A stretch of DNA of 64,000 bases. Origin: Methylobacterium fujisawaense (lineage in GTDB: Bacteria > Pseudomonadota > Alphaproteobacteria > Rhizobiales > Beijerinckiaceae). The DNA is taken from assembly GCF_014138435.1 (NCBI RefSeq), contig NZ_JACJIM010000007.1, forward strand, positions 124,001 to 188,000, written 5' to 3'. Shown piece after piece: positions 8,791-17,958 of the stretch. The notes below the pieces were generated by a model. That model searched no databases and was not told where the DNA came from. It worked only from the letters and a program-made list of their open reading frames with translations. Numbering within the stretch: the first letter of the stretch is position 1; each line of letters opens with the position of its first letter. The position numbers were made by a program, and so were the translations under genes.

Positions 8791-8861
8791 GCCCGGCGTG
8801 AGCCCGGCGCGGCTGCATCACGTCCGACGACGCGTCGCAGCAGTCCGGCCGGAGCCGGTCC

Positions 8862-10277
8862 CTAGCGCCGGCCCCGGGGCGCCGGGGCCGGTTCGCTCAG
8901 GGCCGGCACCGTCTTGGGCGAGCCCAGGTCGTAGCTGCGGTTCTTCAGGGGATCGAGGCGCGTGCCCTCGGAGGCGTCGAAGGCCCGCGAACCCGGCGTG
9001 CCCGTATCCGCGGCGAAGGCCGCGTTGGTGTTGATCCCGTTGGCCGCAGGCGCACCGCCCGGCGCGTAGGCCGAGGCGCGCCCCGGCGTCGCCGGATCCG
9101 GACCCGGCTCGACCTTGTCGACGGCGTCCGGCGGCGCCTGCCGGCTCTTCTCCACGGCCCGCCAGCGGGCGACGTTGCGCTGATGCGCCTCGAGGGAGTC
9201 GGCGAAGGCGTGGCCGCCGGTGCCGTCCGCCACGAAGTAGAGGTCCTTCGTCCGGGAGGGGTTGGCCACCGCCTCCAGGGCGGCCCGGCCGGGATTGGCG
9301 ATCGGCCCCGGCGGCAGGCCCTCGATGACGTAGGTGTTGTAGGGCGTCGGCCGGTCGATCTCCGACCGGAGGATGCCGCGCCCGAGGGTGCCGCGGCCCC
9401 CCACGAGGCCGTAGACGATCGTCGGGTCGGATTGCAGCTTCATCCGCTTGTTCAGGCGGTTGATGAAGACGCCGGCCACCCGGGGCCGCTCGTCGGCACG
9501 GCCGGTCTCCTTCTCCACGATGGAGGCGAGAGTGACCATCTCGGCCGGGGTCCGCACCGGCACGTCGGCGCTGCGCCGCAGCCAGATCTGGTTCAGAACC
9601 TCGCGCTGCTTGGCCTTCATCAGGTTGACGATCTGCTGACGGGTGGCCCCGCGCTCGAACTTGTAGGTGTCGGGCAGGAGCGAACCTTCCGGGGGGATCT
9701 CGTTGATCTCGCCGGTGAGCACGTCATTGTCGTTGAGGCGGCTGACGATCTGCTCGGAGGTCAGGCCCTCCGGGAAGGTGATGGCGTGCTGGACCTGCCG
9801 GCCGGTGGCGATGGTGTCGAGGGCGTCTGAGATGCTCGCATGCGCCTTGAACACGTATTCCCCGGCCCGGAGCGCCGGCCGGCCGCCGAAGCGGGCGGCG
9901 AACTCGAACAGGCCGGTATGGTCAATCACGCCCTCGCGCTTCAGGGTCTCGGCGATCTCCGCCGTTCCGCTGTGGGTCGGGATCACAACGACCTTGTCGG
10001 CCGCGAGCGGCCCCGGCTCGCGCACCTGCCGCTGGAACAGCGTGATCCCGATCATCGCCGCGATGGCGATGACGACCGCGAAGGTCAGGGCTCCGCTGAT
10101 GAGGCCCACGAGGCCGCTCCGCTCGCGCTCGGGCTTCTCCGGGGGCGGGGGCGCGACCGTCGGCTTGATCGCCTCGCCGGGGGAGCGCGGCGAGAGCCGC
10201 TGCGGTAGGGCGGGCTCGCCCGTCGGATCCTGCGCGGTGGTTTCGGGCGCGGGCGTCTTTGAGCGGCGGAAGAACAT
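8862..10277 (-). CDS. mltG: endolytic murein transglycosylase MltG
   Basis: A 471-residue membrane-bound lytic transglycosylase that cuts glycan strands during peptidoglycan synthesis. After a proline-rich cytoplasmic N-terminus there is one membrane helix (VGLISGALTFAVVIAIAAMIGITLF), then a LysM-like region and the YceG catalytic domain with the glutamate in LASIVEKETGRADERP and the motifs VFINRLNKRMKLQSDPT and YNTYVIEGLPPGPIANPG. Start ATG 10277 gives MFFRRSK; the open frame upstream lacks homology. The last 100 residues are a low-complexity extension beyond the usual family end. Confidence 0.95.
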   Translation of the reverse strand: MFFRRSKTPAPETTAQDPTGEPALPQRLSPRSPGEAIKPTVAPPPPEKPERERSGLVGLISGALTFAVVIAIAAMIGITLFQRQVREPGPLAADKVVVIPTHSGTAEIAETLKREGVIDHTGLFEFAARFGGRPALRAGEYVFKAHASISDALDTIATGRQVQHAITFPEGLTSEQIVSRLNDNDVLTGEINEIPPEGSLLPDTYKFERGATRQQIVNLMKAKQREVLNQIWLRRSADVPVRTPAEMVTLASIVEKETGRADERPRVAGVFINRLNKRMKLQSDPTIVYGLVGGRGTLGRGILRSEIDRPTPYNTYVIEGLPPGPIANPGRAALEAVANPSRTKDLYFVADGTGGHAFADSLEAHQRNVARWRAVEKSRQAPPDAVDKVEPGPDPATPGRASAYAPGGAPAANGINTNAAFAADTGTPGSRAFDASEGTRLDPLKNRSYDLGSPKTVPALSEPAPAPRGRR

Positions 10278-10440
10278 CGGGATCCTGTCTGGGCCCGCGC
10301 GACCCGTCACGCGTTGCGGGCCGGGATCGGCTGCCCGCAACCGGGTGCGCACGTCGAGGCGCTAGACCCTAGCCGGGTTTGTGGCGAAATTGCCGTTTCG
10401 CGGCGCAGTGACGCACGGTTCGACGCACGGTTCGTTGCGG

Positions 10441-11331
10441 TCAGTCCGGGGGCTGGCAGGTCGCGCAGAAGAAGGTCGAGCGGTTCGCCTGGACGATGCG
10501 GGTGATGGAACCGCCGCATCCCGGCCGGCTGCAGGACAATCCGACCCGATCGTAAACCCGGAAGGCGTGCTGGAACGCCCCCGCGCTGCCATCCGTGTGG
10601 GCGTAGTCGCGCAGGGTCGAGCCGCCGGCCTCCACGGCCTCCTGCAGGACCTTCACGATCGCCTTGGCGAGGGCGTTGGCCTTGGGCGTCGGGCGCCCGT
10701 CGGGCCGGACGAGGCTCCCGGCCGGGGCCTCGGGGTGCAGGCGCGCCCGGTGCAGCGCCTCGCACACGTAGATGTTGCCGAGGCCCGCGATCAGGCGCTG
10801 GTCGAGCAGGGCGGCCTTCAGCGGCGCGATCTTGTGGCGGAAGAGCTGCGCGATCACCGCCCCCGTCAGACCATCGAGGGGCTCGATGCCCATCCTGGCG
10901 AAGTGGCGGCAGCCGGCGAGATCCGCGCTCGGGACCAGATCCATGAAGCCGAAGCGGCGGGCGTCGTTGTAGGTCACCGTGGCGCCGGTGCTCATCGCCA
11001 TGACCACATGGTCGTGCTTGGGCGTGCCCTGGGCCCCTTCGAGGTAGAAATCCCCCGGCGACAGGTTGCTGCCGTCCGGCAGGGCCACGTCGAACCGGCC
11101 ACTCATGCCGAGATGCATGACCAGGGTCTCGCCCGAGTCGAGCGCGGCGGTGAGGTATTTCGCCCGGCGCGCGAGGTCCGTGACGGTCCGCCCTTCCAGC
11201 CGGGCGGCGAAGCGATCCGGGAAGGGGAAGCGCAGGTTGGCCCGGCGCAGGGTGACACGGCTGAAGCGGGCTCCGACCAGGGCGGGCGCCAGGCCCCGCC
11301 GCACCGTCTCGACTTCGGGAAGCTCCGGCAT
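10441..11331 (-). CDS. mutM: formamidopyrimidine-DNA glycosylase
   Basis: A 296-residue Fpg/MutM that removes 8-oxoguanine and ring-opened purines from DNA and nicks the abasic site. MPELPEVETVRRGL gives the catalytic P2 and E3 after removal of the initiator methionine, K58 is the conserved lysine (RRAKYL), and the C-terminus has the four-cysteine zinc finger (CSRPGCGG to CATC). The start is set by the invariant MPELPE; the frame stays open for 11 more codons upstream. It is leftward and separated from mltG by 163 bases. Confidence 0.97.
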   Translation of the reverse strand: MPELPEVETVRRGLAPALVGARFSRVTLRRANLRFPFPDRFAARLEGRTVTDLARRAKYLTAALDSGETLVMHLGMSGRFDVALPDGSNLSPGDFYLEGAQGTPKHDHVVMAMSTGATVTYNDARRFGFMDLVPSADLAGCRHFARMGIEPLDGLTGAVIAQLFRHKIAPLKAALLDQRLIAGLGNIYVCEALHRARLHPEAPAGSLVRPDGRPTPKANALAKAIVKVLQEAVEAGGSTLRDYAHTDGSAGAFQHAFRVYDRVGLSCSRPGCGGSITRIVQANRSTFFCATCQPPD

Positions 11332-11493
11332 CTCTCTCGCGACTTTGCGTGCGTGGCGCCTCATGCGCCGGCTCCGGATATCGGCGGGATCGGTCCGGGC
11401 CGCAACCGCGCGGCTCCGGCGCGGTTTGCCGCGCAGGCTGCGGACACCGGTGAACAGGCCGCTGCGCGCCGTGCGGCGCCGGGTTCCGGACCC

Positions 11494-12129
11494 CTATCGG
11501 CGCCGCAGACGGACGTAGAGCGCGCCGCCGCCGCCATGGTGGCGGGCGGCCTCCTCGAAGCCGAGGACGATGCCGCGCAGTTCCGGCCCCCGCAGCCAGT
11601 GCGGCACGCTGCGGCGGAGCACCCCGCGCTCGGCGAAGGCCTCCGCGTAATCCGGTCCGCCCTTGCCGGTGACGACCAGCACGTAGGAATGCCCGGCGGC
11701 CCGCGCCCGGAGCAGGAAGCCCGTCAGCGCGGCATGGGCCTCCGTCTGCACCATCCCGTGCAGGTCGATCCGCGCCTCGATCGCCAGTCGTCCGCGGCGC
11801 AGGCCGACCTTGGCGGTCCGCTCCAGGCTGGTGCTCGGGCTGTGGCGCTGCGGCGGCGGCTGATACGGCGCGGCGGTTGCCGGACGCGGCGGCTCCGGTG
11901 CCGGTTTCGGCGGATGCTTCGCCCGCGGCCTCTTGGCGGTTGGCGGCGCACTGGGCTTCAGGATCGGGGCCGACAGGGGCGGCATGGCGGCGGTCGGGGG
12001 CGCCGGCGGTCGGGGAAGCTCGGGGGTCGGGGACGCGCGGCCCGGCAACGGCGTCACCAGCTTGGCGATCGCGTCCCAGAGGCGGGCCTCGCCCGCGGTC
12101 AGGCGGCGCCCGCGGCGCGGGGGCCTCAC
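11494..12129 (-). CDS. Smr-domain protein
   Basis: A 211-residue protein with a proline/alanine-rich N-terminal half and a C-terminal Smr (small MutS-related) domain of about 85 residues: IDLHGMVQTEAHAALTGFL, then SYVLVVTGKG and HWLRGPELRGIVLGFEEA. Smr domains have nuclease activity on DNA or RNA in some families; the specific target here is unknown. The GTG start at 12129 overlaps the mltA stop (GTGA), which shows coupling. The Tim44-mltA-smr order matches the Rhizobiales gene block near secB. Confidence 0.9.
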   Translation of the reverse strand: MRPPRRGRRLTAGEARLWDAIAKLVTPLPGRASPTPELPRPPAPPTAAMPPLSAPILKPSAPPTAKRPRAKHPPKPAPEPPRPATAAPYQPPPQRHSPSTSLERTAKVGLRRGRLAIEARIDLHGMVQTEAHAALTGFLLRARAAGHSYVLVVTGKGGPDYAEAFAERGVLRRSVPHWLRGPELRGIVLGFEEAARHHGGGGALYVRLRRR

Positions 12130-13322
12130 GGCGCGGCTCCGGGCGCAGCGGCGCGGCGCGGCAGCAGGACCACGAATCCGATGGCGTCGCGGAGGTTTCC
12201 GGCGACCACGCCGGCCGCAGGACCGGTGCCGACGAAGAGGTCGCCGCGGGCAGGGCCGACGATCGCCGATCCGGTATCGGCGGCGATGACGAGGCGCCCG
12301 GGCGCGTCCGGGGCTCCGTCCTGCGCCGCGCCGGGCAGCGGCCCTGCGAGCCAGAACGGCAGGCCGTACCGCCAGAGGGTCGAATCGACCGCCAGGCTGC
12401 GGCCCGGGCTGAGCGGCGCGTTCGCGGCGCCGGGCGGCCCGAGGGCCGGATCCGCGACCGGGGCGAGGCGGAAGAAGATGTAGGAGGCGTTGGTGCGGAT
12501 CAGGCGCTTGGCGATCTCGGGATGCGCGCGCAGCCAGCCGGTCCAGCGGGCGAGCGTCAGGCCCTCGAGCGGCAGATGCCCCTCCTGGACGATCAGCTTG
12601 GCCACCGCCGTATAGGGGCGCCCGTTGCGGCCGTCGTACAGCACCCGCACCGCGCGACCGTCCGGTAGCCGGACGCGCCCGGAGCCCTGGACCTGCAGGA
12701 CCAGCAGATCGACCGCGTCGCGCAGCCACAGGATCGGCTTCGCATGCGCCCCAAGGGCTCCGTCGTCGATGGCGGCGCGGTCGGGATAGGGGGCAAATCC
12801 GTCCGCGGTGGCCCGCGCGGCGCGCAGGGTCGGATCGAGCCCCGGACGGGTTTCGCCGGGGGCGAGGGAGATCAGGTCGTCGGGACGGGCGAGCACCGGC
12901 GTCGGAAAATCCGGCCCGGGCGCGAGGGAGCCCGTGAGCTCCGGCTCGAAATAGCCGGTCAGGAAGCCGGGCCGATCCGCGCCGGGCCGATCGATGCGGA
13001 AGGCGTCGAACCGCTCGCGGAAGAACGCGGCGGCGTCCGGCACGGGGCCGGCCGCGGCCGTGCAGGCCTCGGCGAGGGCGGCCGGATCGCCCGCGACGCC
13101 GTCCGGCTGGGGCTGGGCAGGCGCCGGTGCCGCGCAGACCCGCCGGAAGGCGTCGAGCGCCGCTTCCGCCTGCGCACCGGGAAAGCCCGGCAGGTCCGCC
13201 GAGGCGACAGGGCTCAGGACCGCACCGCCGACCGCCGTCGGCGCGGCGGACACGGATGGACTCAACAGGAACGCGAGGAGGGCGGCCGGGACTGCTCCGG
13301 ACCGGGCATGGGGAATCGGCAC
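12126..13322 (-). CDS. mltA: membrane-bound lytic murein transglycosylase A
   Basis: A 398-residue MltA-family transglycosylase. An N-terminal signal peptide (VPAALLAFLLSPSVSA) targets it to the periplasm. The MltA domain (GYFEPELTGS, then LVLQVQGSGRVRLPDG) and the 3D domain (MDSTLWRYG-type SLAVDSTLWRYGLPF, then VIAADTGSAIVGPARGDLF) are in order, and the last conserved aspartate of the 3D domain (AADTG) is present. There is no lipobox cysteine after the signal peptide, so it is probably soluble or anchored another way. Its stop overlaps the smr start. Confidence 0.95.
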   Translation of the reverse strand: MPIPHARSGAVPAALLAFLLSPSVSAAPTAVGGAVLSPVASADLPGFPGAQAEAALDAFRRVCAAPAPAQPQPDGVAGDPAALAEACTAAAGPVPDAAAFFRERFDAFRIDRPGADRPGFLTGYFEPELTGSLAPGPDFPTPVLARPDDLISLAPGETRPGLDPTLRAARATADGFAPYPDRAAIDDGALGAHAKPILWLRDAVDLLVLQVQGSGRVRLPDGRAVRVLYDGRNGRPYTAVAKLIVQEGHLPLEGLTLARWTGWLRAHPEIAKRLIRTNASYIFFRLAPVADPALGPPGAANAPLSPGRSLAVDSTLWRYGLPFWLAGPLPGAAQDGAPDAPGRLVIAADTGSAIVGPARGDLFVGTGPAAGVVAGNLRDAIGFVVLLPRRAAAPGAAP

Positions 13323-13354
13323 GGCAAGATCGTCACGGCACGCCTGTCACGGGC

Positions 13355-14071
13355 TCAGGCGCCGGCCTCGGTGGCCACGAGCTGCCAGTTCGGGTCCCGC
13401 GAGCCGAGGGTGCGGGAGAAGGTCCAGACATCCGGAACCTCGACCACCGTCTCGGCACTGCCGTCCACCACCTTGCCGTCCGCGTTGCGGGTGGCGGTGA
13501 TGAGGTTCGACAGGAAACGCACGGTGACGTGAGCCACCCGGTTGCGCACCTCGACGGCCACGATCTCAGCCTTGTCGATGGAGACGAAGGTGGTTTCCAG
13601 GGTCTGCCGGTTGCGCTCCCGCTCGGCGATCGCGCGTTCGAAGGCCTCGCCGACCTCCTTGGACAGCAGGCCGCGCAGGGTCTTCCGATCGCCCTTGGCG
13701 AAGGCGATCATGATGGCTTCGTAGGCGGATTTCGCGCCCTCGACGAAGGCGCGCGGGTCGAACCCGGGCTCCGCCTGGACGCAGGCCTCGAGGCCGCGGG
13801 CGACCTCGGATCCCGGCTCGGCGATCCCCCGCCAGTCCCGCGGCGCGGCGGCGGTCGGCGGCGCGGCCTGCACCCGGTCGGCACCCGGCAGCCGGACGAC
13901 GTTGTCGCCGTCGGAACGCGCCTGCGGTTCGGTGCGGCTGCGGTCGACCGGCTTGAACGGCGAGCGTTCGGCGCCTGTCTTCTGACCGAGCACGGAGCGC
14001 AGACGCCAGATCACGAAGACGGCCAGCGCCAGGAAGATGATCGTCGTTACGTCGAAACTGTCCTGCATCAC
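13355..14071 (-). CDS. Tim44/TimA-like inner-membrane protein
   Basis: A 238-residue protein with an N-terminal membrane helix (TTIIFLALAVFVIWRLRSVLG), a charged linker of about 65 residues, and a C-terminal Tim44-like domain (GFDPRAFVEGAKSAYEAIMIAFAKGDRKTLRGLLSKEV to WTFSRTLGSRDPNWQLVATE). Bacterial members of this family are membrane-attached and related to the mitochondrial import-motor anchor. It heads the leftward Tim44-mltA-smr group, 32 bases before mltA. Starts at 14071 or 14068 differ by one methionine. Confidence 0.92.
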   Translation of the reverse strand: MMQDSFDVTTIIFLALAVFVIWRLRSVLGQKTGAERSPFKPVDRSRTEPQARSDGDNVVRLPGADRVQAAPPTAAAPRDWRGIAEPGSEVARGLEACVQAEPGFDPRAFVEGAKSAYEAIMIAFAKGDRKTLRGLLSKEVGEAFERAIAERERNRQTLETTFVSIDKAEIVAVEVRNRVAHVTVRFLSNLITATRNADGKVVDGSAETVVEVPDVWTFSRTLGSRDPNWQLVATEAGA

Positions 14072-14417
14072 CGATCCGATGGTGGCCGCGGCGAGACCCT
14101 GTGCCCCTTGCTCAGGTCATGCCCGGTGCGGCGCCGGCTAAGCGCGCATAGGTATGGCCGACTCATATCCGACCAACGCGCCGGGAGCGAGCCGGTTGTA
14201 TCGTCGGGGTCAACTGGTCCCGCACGCAATCGCGATATGGGTTGCCGGTGCCGCCGGCGCCAGCGCCCCGTCACCTCGCCTGTCACTTCGCTTGTCCAGG
14301 CCCGGCGCGCGTGTTAGCGGCCCTGCCGTTTGGGTAGTTCCGCGGCGTGATCCAGCGGCTCCCGCCGCGACAACAACCCGCGCCGGCCCCGCCGGTCGAT
14401 CGAGAAGGATGATCCGC
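14072..14417. other. intergenic region between divergent Tim44-like gene and secB
   Basis: This 346-base gap must hold the promoters for the leftward Tim44-mltA-smr group and for secB. No reading frame in it looks coding. I could not pick convincing -35/-10 pairs. The related gene fxsA, often found here in Rhizobiales, is absent from the gap. Confidence 0.5.
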
Positions 14418-14918
14418 ATGGCCGATTCCCCGGCAGCGAACGGCAACGGCGGCGGCATGCCGCAGGGCGATGTGCCGACCATCAATGCCCTGGCGCAGTA
14501 CACGAAGGATCTCTCCTTCGAGAATCCGAACGCCCCGCGCTCCCTTCAGCCCAAGGAGGGCCAGGGGCCGCAGATCAACATCCAGGTGAACGTCAACGCG
14601 CAGCAGCTCTCCGAGACCGATTTCGAGGTCGAGCTGAAGCTCGAGGGCGACGCCAAGATCCAGAACGAAGTGCTGTTCGCCTTCGAGGTGACCTATGCCG
14701 GCGTGTTCCGGCTGCTCAACATCCCGGCCGACCAGATCCATCCGGCGGTGATGATCGAGTGCCCGCGCCTGCTCTTCCCCTTCGCCCGCCAGATCGTGGC
14801 CGAGGCGGTGCGCAACGGCGGCTTCCCGCCCCTGTACATCGACCCGATCGATTTCGTCGGCCTTTACCGGCAGAAGGTGATGGAGCAGCAGGGCGCCCAG
14901 GGCCCGCTCGCCTCCTGA
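14418..14918 (+). CDS. secB: protein-export chaperone SecB
   Basis: A 166-residue SecB that keeps preproteins unfolded and hands them to SecA. The core runs from PTINALAQYTKDLSFENPNAP through INIQVNVNAQQLSETDFEVELKLEG and IECPRLLFPFARQIVAE to GGFPPLYIDPIDFVGLY, all typical of the alphaproteobacterial form. The start ATG 14418 is preferred over ATG 14409 because the ribosome-binding sequence GAGAAGGA at 14402-14409 is correctly spaced for 14418 and directly abuts 14409. Length is normal. Confidence 0.97.
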   Translation: MADSPAANGNGGGMPQGDVPTINALAQYTKDLSFENPNAPRSLQPKEGQGPQINIQVNVNAQQLSETDFEVELKLEGDAKIQNEVLFAFEVTYAGVFRLLNIPADQIHPAVMIECPRLLFPFARQIVAEAVRNGGFPPLYIDPIDFVGLYRQKVMEQQGAQGPLAS

Positions 14919-14926
14919 GGTGACGA

Positions 14927-14951
14927 CCGGCGGCCGCGCGGCGGCCGCCGG
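14927..14951 (+). terminator. perfect GC hairpin downstream of secB
   Basis: CCGGCGGCCGC at 14927-14937 is followed by a three-base loop and its exact reverse complement at 14941-14951, giving an 11-bp perfect stem that begins eight bases after the secB stop. There is no T-run, so it may stop transcription with help or protect the mRNA end. Confidence 0.6.
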
Positions 14952-15324
14952 GACCCCGAGAGGCCGCCGCCCGCGCGCACAGGGCGTCCGCTCAGGAGCG
15001 CGGCGCTCAGTGCGACGAAGCTGCCCGGCAGGTCTGGCAGCCCGAACCGGCCGCCGACCTTCCCGGCGCCTTCGGGTGCCGTGCTGGGCGCTAGGGCTGC
15101 CACCGCGAGCCTGCCCATCGCCGCCGCCGACGAGGGCCCCGGTCCCGGTCAGGGCGGCCGCGCCGCGGACCGTGCAGGGTTTCGCCCGCTCTCTCGCCGA
15201 AGACGCCGCACGTCGCCCCGCATGAGGGTGTCGCCGCCCTGCTCCGCGACGGAGGCTGCGTTCCGGGCTTGACCGTTCCGGGGTCCCCGTTCACGTCCGG
15301 GGCCCGAAACGGCTCCAGGATCGC
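14952..15324. other. non-coding stretch between secB and the MFS gene
   Basis: About 370 GC-rich bases without a frame that has homology or a ribosome-binding site. It presumably contains the promoter of the MFS transporter gene. No repeat or RNA gene was recognised. Confidence 0.4.
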
Positions 15325-16557
15325 ATGGCCCCCACCACAAACCTCGCCTTGATCAACCTGTTCATCGGGGACATCCAGGGCGGCCTCGGCCCCTTTCTGG
15401 GAACCTGGCTGGCGGAATCCGCCTCGTGGAGTCCCGCCCGGGTCGGCTTCGTCGTCACGCTGGTGGGGTTCGGCACGCTGTTCCTGAGCGGCCCGTTCGG
15501 TGCCCTGGTGGATCGGTTCCCCCGGCCACGCCTGCTGATCGCCCTGGCCTGCGGGGCGATCCTCGCGGGCACGCTGCTGCTCCTCCCGGCGCGCAGCTTT
15601 CCGGCGGTCCTGTGCGCGCAGCTGCTCGCCGCGGCCGGCGGCACCCTGCTGTTGCCGGCGGTCGCGTCGCTGACCCTGGGCATCGTCGGGAAGGACCGCT
15701 TCCCCGCCCAGCAGGGCCGCAACCAGGCCTTCAACCACATCGGCATCCTGGTCGCGGCGGGGGGCATCAGCCTCGGCACCGGCTATTTCGGGCCTGCGAT
15801 CGCCTTCTGGGTCCTCGGCGGCATGGCTGTGGCGGCGATCGGCGCCACGCTGACGACGCCCGCCGGCGCCTGGAACCGGCGCCGCGCTGTCGGTTGGAAG
15901 GAGGACGACGCGGACGAACCCGAGCGCAGCGGCCTGCGTCAGGTTCTCGGCAACCGCCGTCTGCTGGTGCTGACCGTGGCGCTGACCCTGTTCAACCTGG
16001 GGAACGGCGGCATGCTCTCGCTGCTCGGGCAGAAGCTCGTGGCGACCGCGGCCGACGCCACCACGTGGACGGCGCGCTACGTCATGGTGGCGCAACTCGT
16101 CATGGTGCCCGTGGCTCTGTTTGCCGGTTCGCTGGCCGACAGGCGCGGACGCCGTCAATTGCTGATGGTGGCCTTCGCCGTGCTGCCGGTGCGCGCGCTC
16201 ATGTCCGGATTGATCGACGATCCGGTGTGGCTGATCGCCGCCGAGGTCCTGGACGGCGTGGCCTCCGGCATCGTCGGGGTGGCGGTGCCCGTGGTGGTGG
16301 CGGACCTGACCTGGGGATCGGGCCGGACCCAGACGGCGCTCGGCAGCGTCAACGCGGTGCAGGGCGTGGGCGGCGCGCTCTCGAGTTGGTACGGCGGCCT
16401 GTCATACGGGCTGTTCGGCTGGACCGGTGCCTTCCTGGCCCTCGGCGTGCCGGCGCTCGTCGCCCTGGCGCTCGTGATCTGGCTCGACGCCACCCCTGAG
16501 GCCGGCCGCCGCCGGCGCCGGCGGGAGCGGCGCAGCCCCGTTGTTCAGGAGGCGTAA
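15325..16557 (+). CDS. MFS transporter
   Basis: A 410-residue major facilitator with about twelve membrane helices. The loop between helices 2 and 3 has the family signature in the form GPFGALVDRFPRPR, repeated in the second half as GSLADRRGRRQLL, and a charged central loop (EEDDADEPERS region, about residues 190-205) separates the two halves. The last 20 residues are strongly basic and cytoplasmic. No substrate can be read from the sequence or from the neighbours (secB, rpoH). Drug or organic-acid export is possible. Confidence 0.88.
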   Translation: MAPTTNLALINLFIGDIQGGLGPFLGTWLAESASWSPARVGFVVTLVGFGTLFLSGPFGALVDRFPRPRLLIALACGAILAGTLLLLPARSFPAVLCAQLLAAAGGTLLLPAVASLTLGIVGKDRFPAQQGRNQAFNHIGILVAAGGISLGTGYFGPAIAFWVLGGMAVAAIGATLTTPAGAWNRRRAVGWKEDDADEPERSGLRQVLGNRRLLVLTVALTLFNLGNGGMLSLLGQKLVATAADATTWTARYVMVAQLVMVPVALFAGSLADRRGRRQLLMVAFAVLPVRALMSGLIDDPVWLIAAEVLDGVASGIVGVAVPVVVADLTWGSGRTQTALGSVNAVQGVGGALSSWYGGLSYGLFGWTGAFLALGVPALVALALVIWLDATPEAGRRRRRRERRSPVVQEA

Positions 16558-16710
16558 CGGGCGCGCGGCGATATCCCGCTCGCGACCACGGCACCGGCCC
16601 CCGTCATCGCACGCGCAGGCAGGTATATCCGCAGGCACACCCGCTGCGCCGGAGATGTCGGGCAGCCGGCCCGACCACGGCGGCCCGTCGCATGGGCGAC
16701 CCTTCTGAAA

Positions 16711-16743
16711 CACGAAAGCCCGGCCGCCGGGCCGGGCTTCGTG
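16711..16743 (-). terminator. hairpin terminator of rpoH
   Basis: CACGAAAGCCCGGC (16711-16724) pairs with GCCGGGCTTCGTG (16731-16743) with one bulged base, giving a stem of about 13 bp. On the minus strand it lies 20 bases after the rpoH stop and is followed by TTT. It may also end transcription from the convergent MFS gene. Confidence 0.7.
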
Positions 16744-16763
16744 ACGATGCCGCTGCGTGCCGC

Positions 16764-17639
16764 TCAGCCGATATGGGGGCTGCCCGTGGCGGCGGGAAAG
16801 CGGTCGGCGAGCGCACGGCGCAGCTTTTCCAGGGCCCGGTTCTCGATCTGGCGGACCCGCTCCTTGGAGATGCCGAGCCGCTGGCCCAGGGCTTCGAGGG
16901 TCGCCTGATCCTCGGCGAGGCGGCGCTCGCGCAGGATGCGCAGCTCACGCTCGGAGAGGACGGTCAGAGCCTGCTGCAGCCAGCTGAGGCGGCGCTCGCC
17001 GTCGACCGTGGCGCTCACGGTCTCGTCCGGCAGGTCGGCCCCGTCGACCAGGAAATCCATCCGCTCCGACGACGCGTCGCTGTCCTCGCCCACGGGGGCG
17101 TTGAGGGACATGTCGGGGCCGGACAGGCGTGCATCCATCAGGGCGACGTCGTCACGGGACACCCCGATCGCGCTGGCGATGCGGCGATGGATCTCGTCGC
17201 CGACATGTTCCTCGGTGGATTGCATCAACCGGGCGCGCAGCCGGCGCAGATTGAAGAACAGGGCCTTCTGCGCCGAGGAGGTCCCGCCGCGCACGATCGA
17301 CCAGTTGCGCAGGATGTAATCCTGGATCGAGGCGCGGATCCACCACGTCGCATAGGTGGAGAAGCGGACGTCCCGCTCCGGCTCGAACCGGGCCGCGGCC
17401 TCCATCAGGCCGACATGCCCTTCCTGGACGAGGTCGGCCATGGGCAGGCCGTAGTGACGAAAACGCCCCGCCAGGGCGATGACGAGGCGCATATGGGCCG
17501 AGATCAGACGGTGGAGGGCCCGCTCGTCGCGCTCGTCCTTCCATCGGACGGCGAGGCCCCGCTCTTCTTCCCGGGCCAGGAAGGGCGCCTCCATGGCAGT
17601 CCGTATGAACTGCCGTCGAATTCCCGCGATCTCAGCCAT
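16764..17639 (-). CDS. rpoH: RNA polymerase sigma factor RpoH (sigma-32)
   Basis: A 291-residue group 3 heat-shock sigma factor. Region 2 reads LISAHMRLVIALAGRF, MADLVQEGHVGLMEAA and RFSTYATWWIRASIQDYIL; the RpoH box QKALFFNLRRLR follows; region 4 ends with the helix-turn-helix TLEALGQRLGISKERVRQIENRALEKLR. The start at 17639 (MAEIAGIRRQFIRTA) gives normal length; the frame extends far upstream without homology. It directs transcription of chaperone and protease genes under heat stress. Alphaproteobacteria often carry two or more rpoH paralogues, and I cannot tell which one this is. It lies beside carD and fdxA. Confidence 0.95.
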   Translation of the reverse strand: MAEIAGIRRQFIRTAMEAPFLAREEERGLAVRWKDERDERALHRLISAHMRLVIALAGRFRHYGLPMADLVQEGHVGLMEAAARFEPERDVRFSTYATWWIRASIQDYILRNWSIVRGGTSSAQKALFFNLRRLRARLMQSTEEHVGDEIHRRIASAIGVSRDDVALMDARLSGPDMSLNAPVGEDSDASSERMDFLVDGADLPDETVSATVDGERRLSWLQQALTVLSERELRILRERRLAEDQATLEALGQRLGISKERVRQIENRALEKLRRALADRFPAATGSPHIG

Positions 17640-17900
17640 CCGCCTGCCTCTTGTTGCCGAGTGCTGTTGCGGCGTCGGACCCAAGGGCCCGACGCGCAGG
17701 CGCCACCGGGGGGTGACGCCAGGCAACCGACAACGGAAGGCAAAACGGGAAAGTTCCGTCCCGATGCCCCACAATGCGACAACGCAGCGGCCACGAATTC
17801 GTGTTCCGTCGGGAAGACATGGGATCCCGCCCCGCGCCGTCCAGCCCAGGCCTTCGCGAACGGTCAGGGCCGTCGGGGGGAGCCGGCCGCGCGGACGCAA

Positions 17901-17928
17901 GAAAAAACCCGGCCACCAGGGCCGGGTT
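17901..17928 (-). terminator. intrinsic terminator of carD
   Basis: AACCCGGCC at 17906-17914 pairs perfectly with GGCCGGGTT at 17920-17928 around a five-base loop. Read on the minus strand the stem is followed by a run of six T residues (complement of 17902-17907), a textbook intrinsic terminator 30 bases after the carD stop. Confidence 0.85.
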
Positions 17929-17958
17929 GAATGTCGTTGTCGCGATGCGATGCGCGCC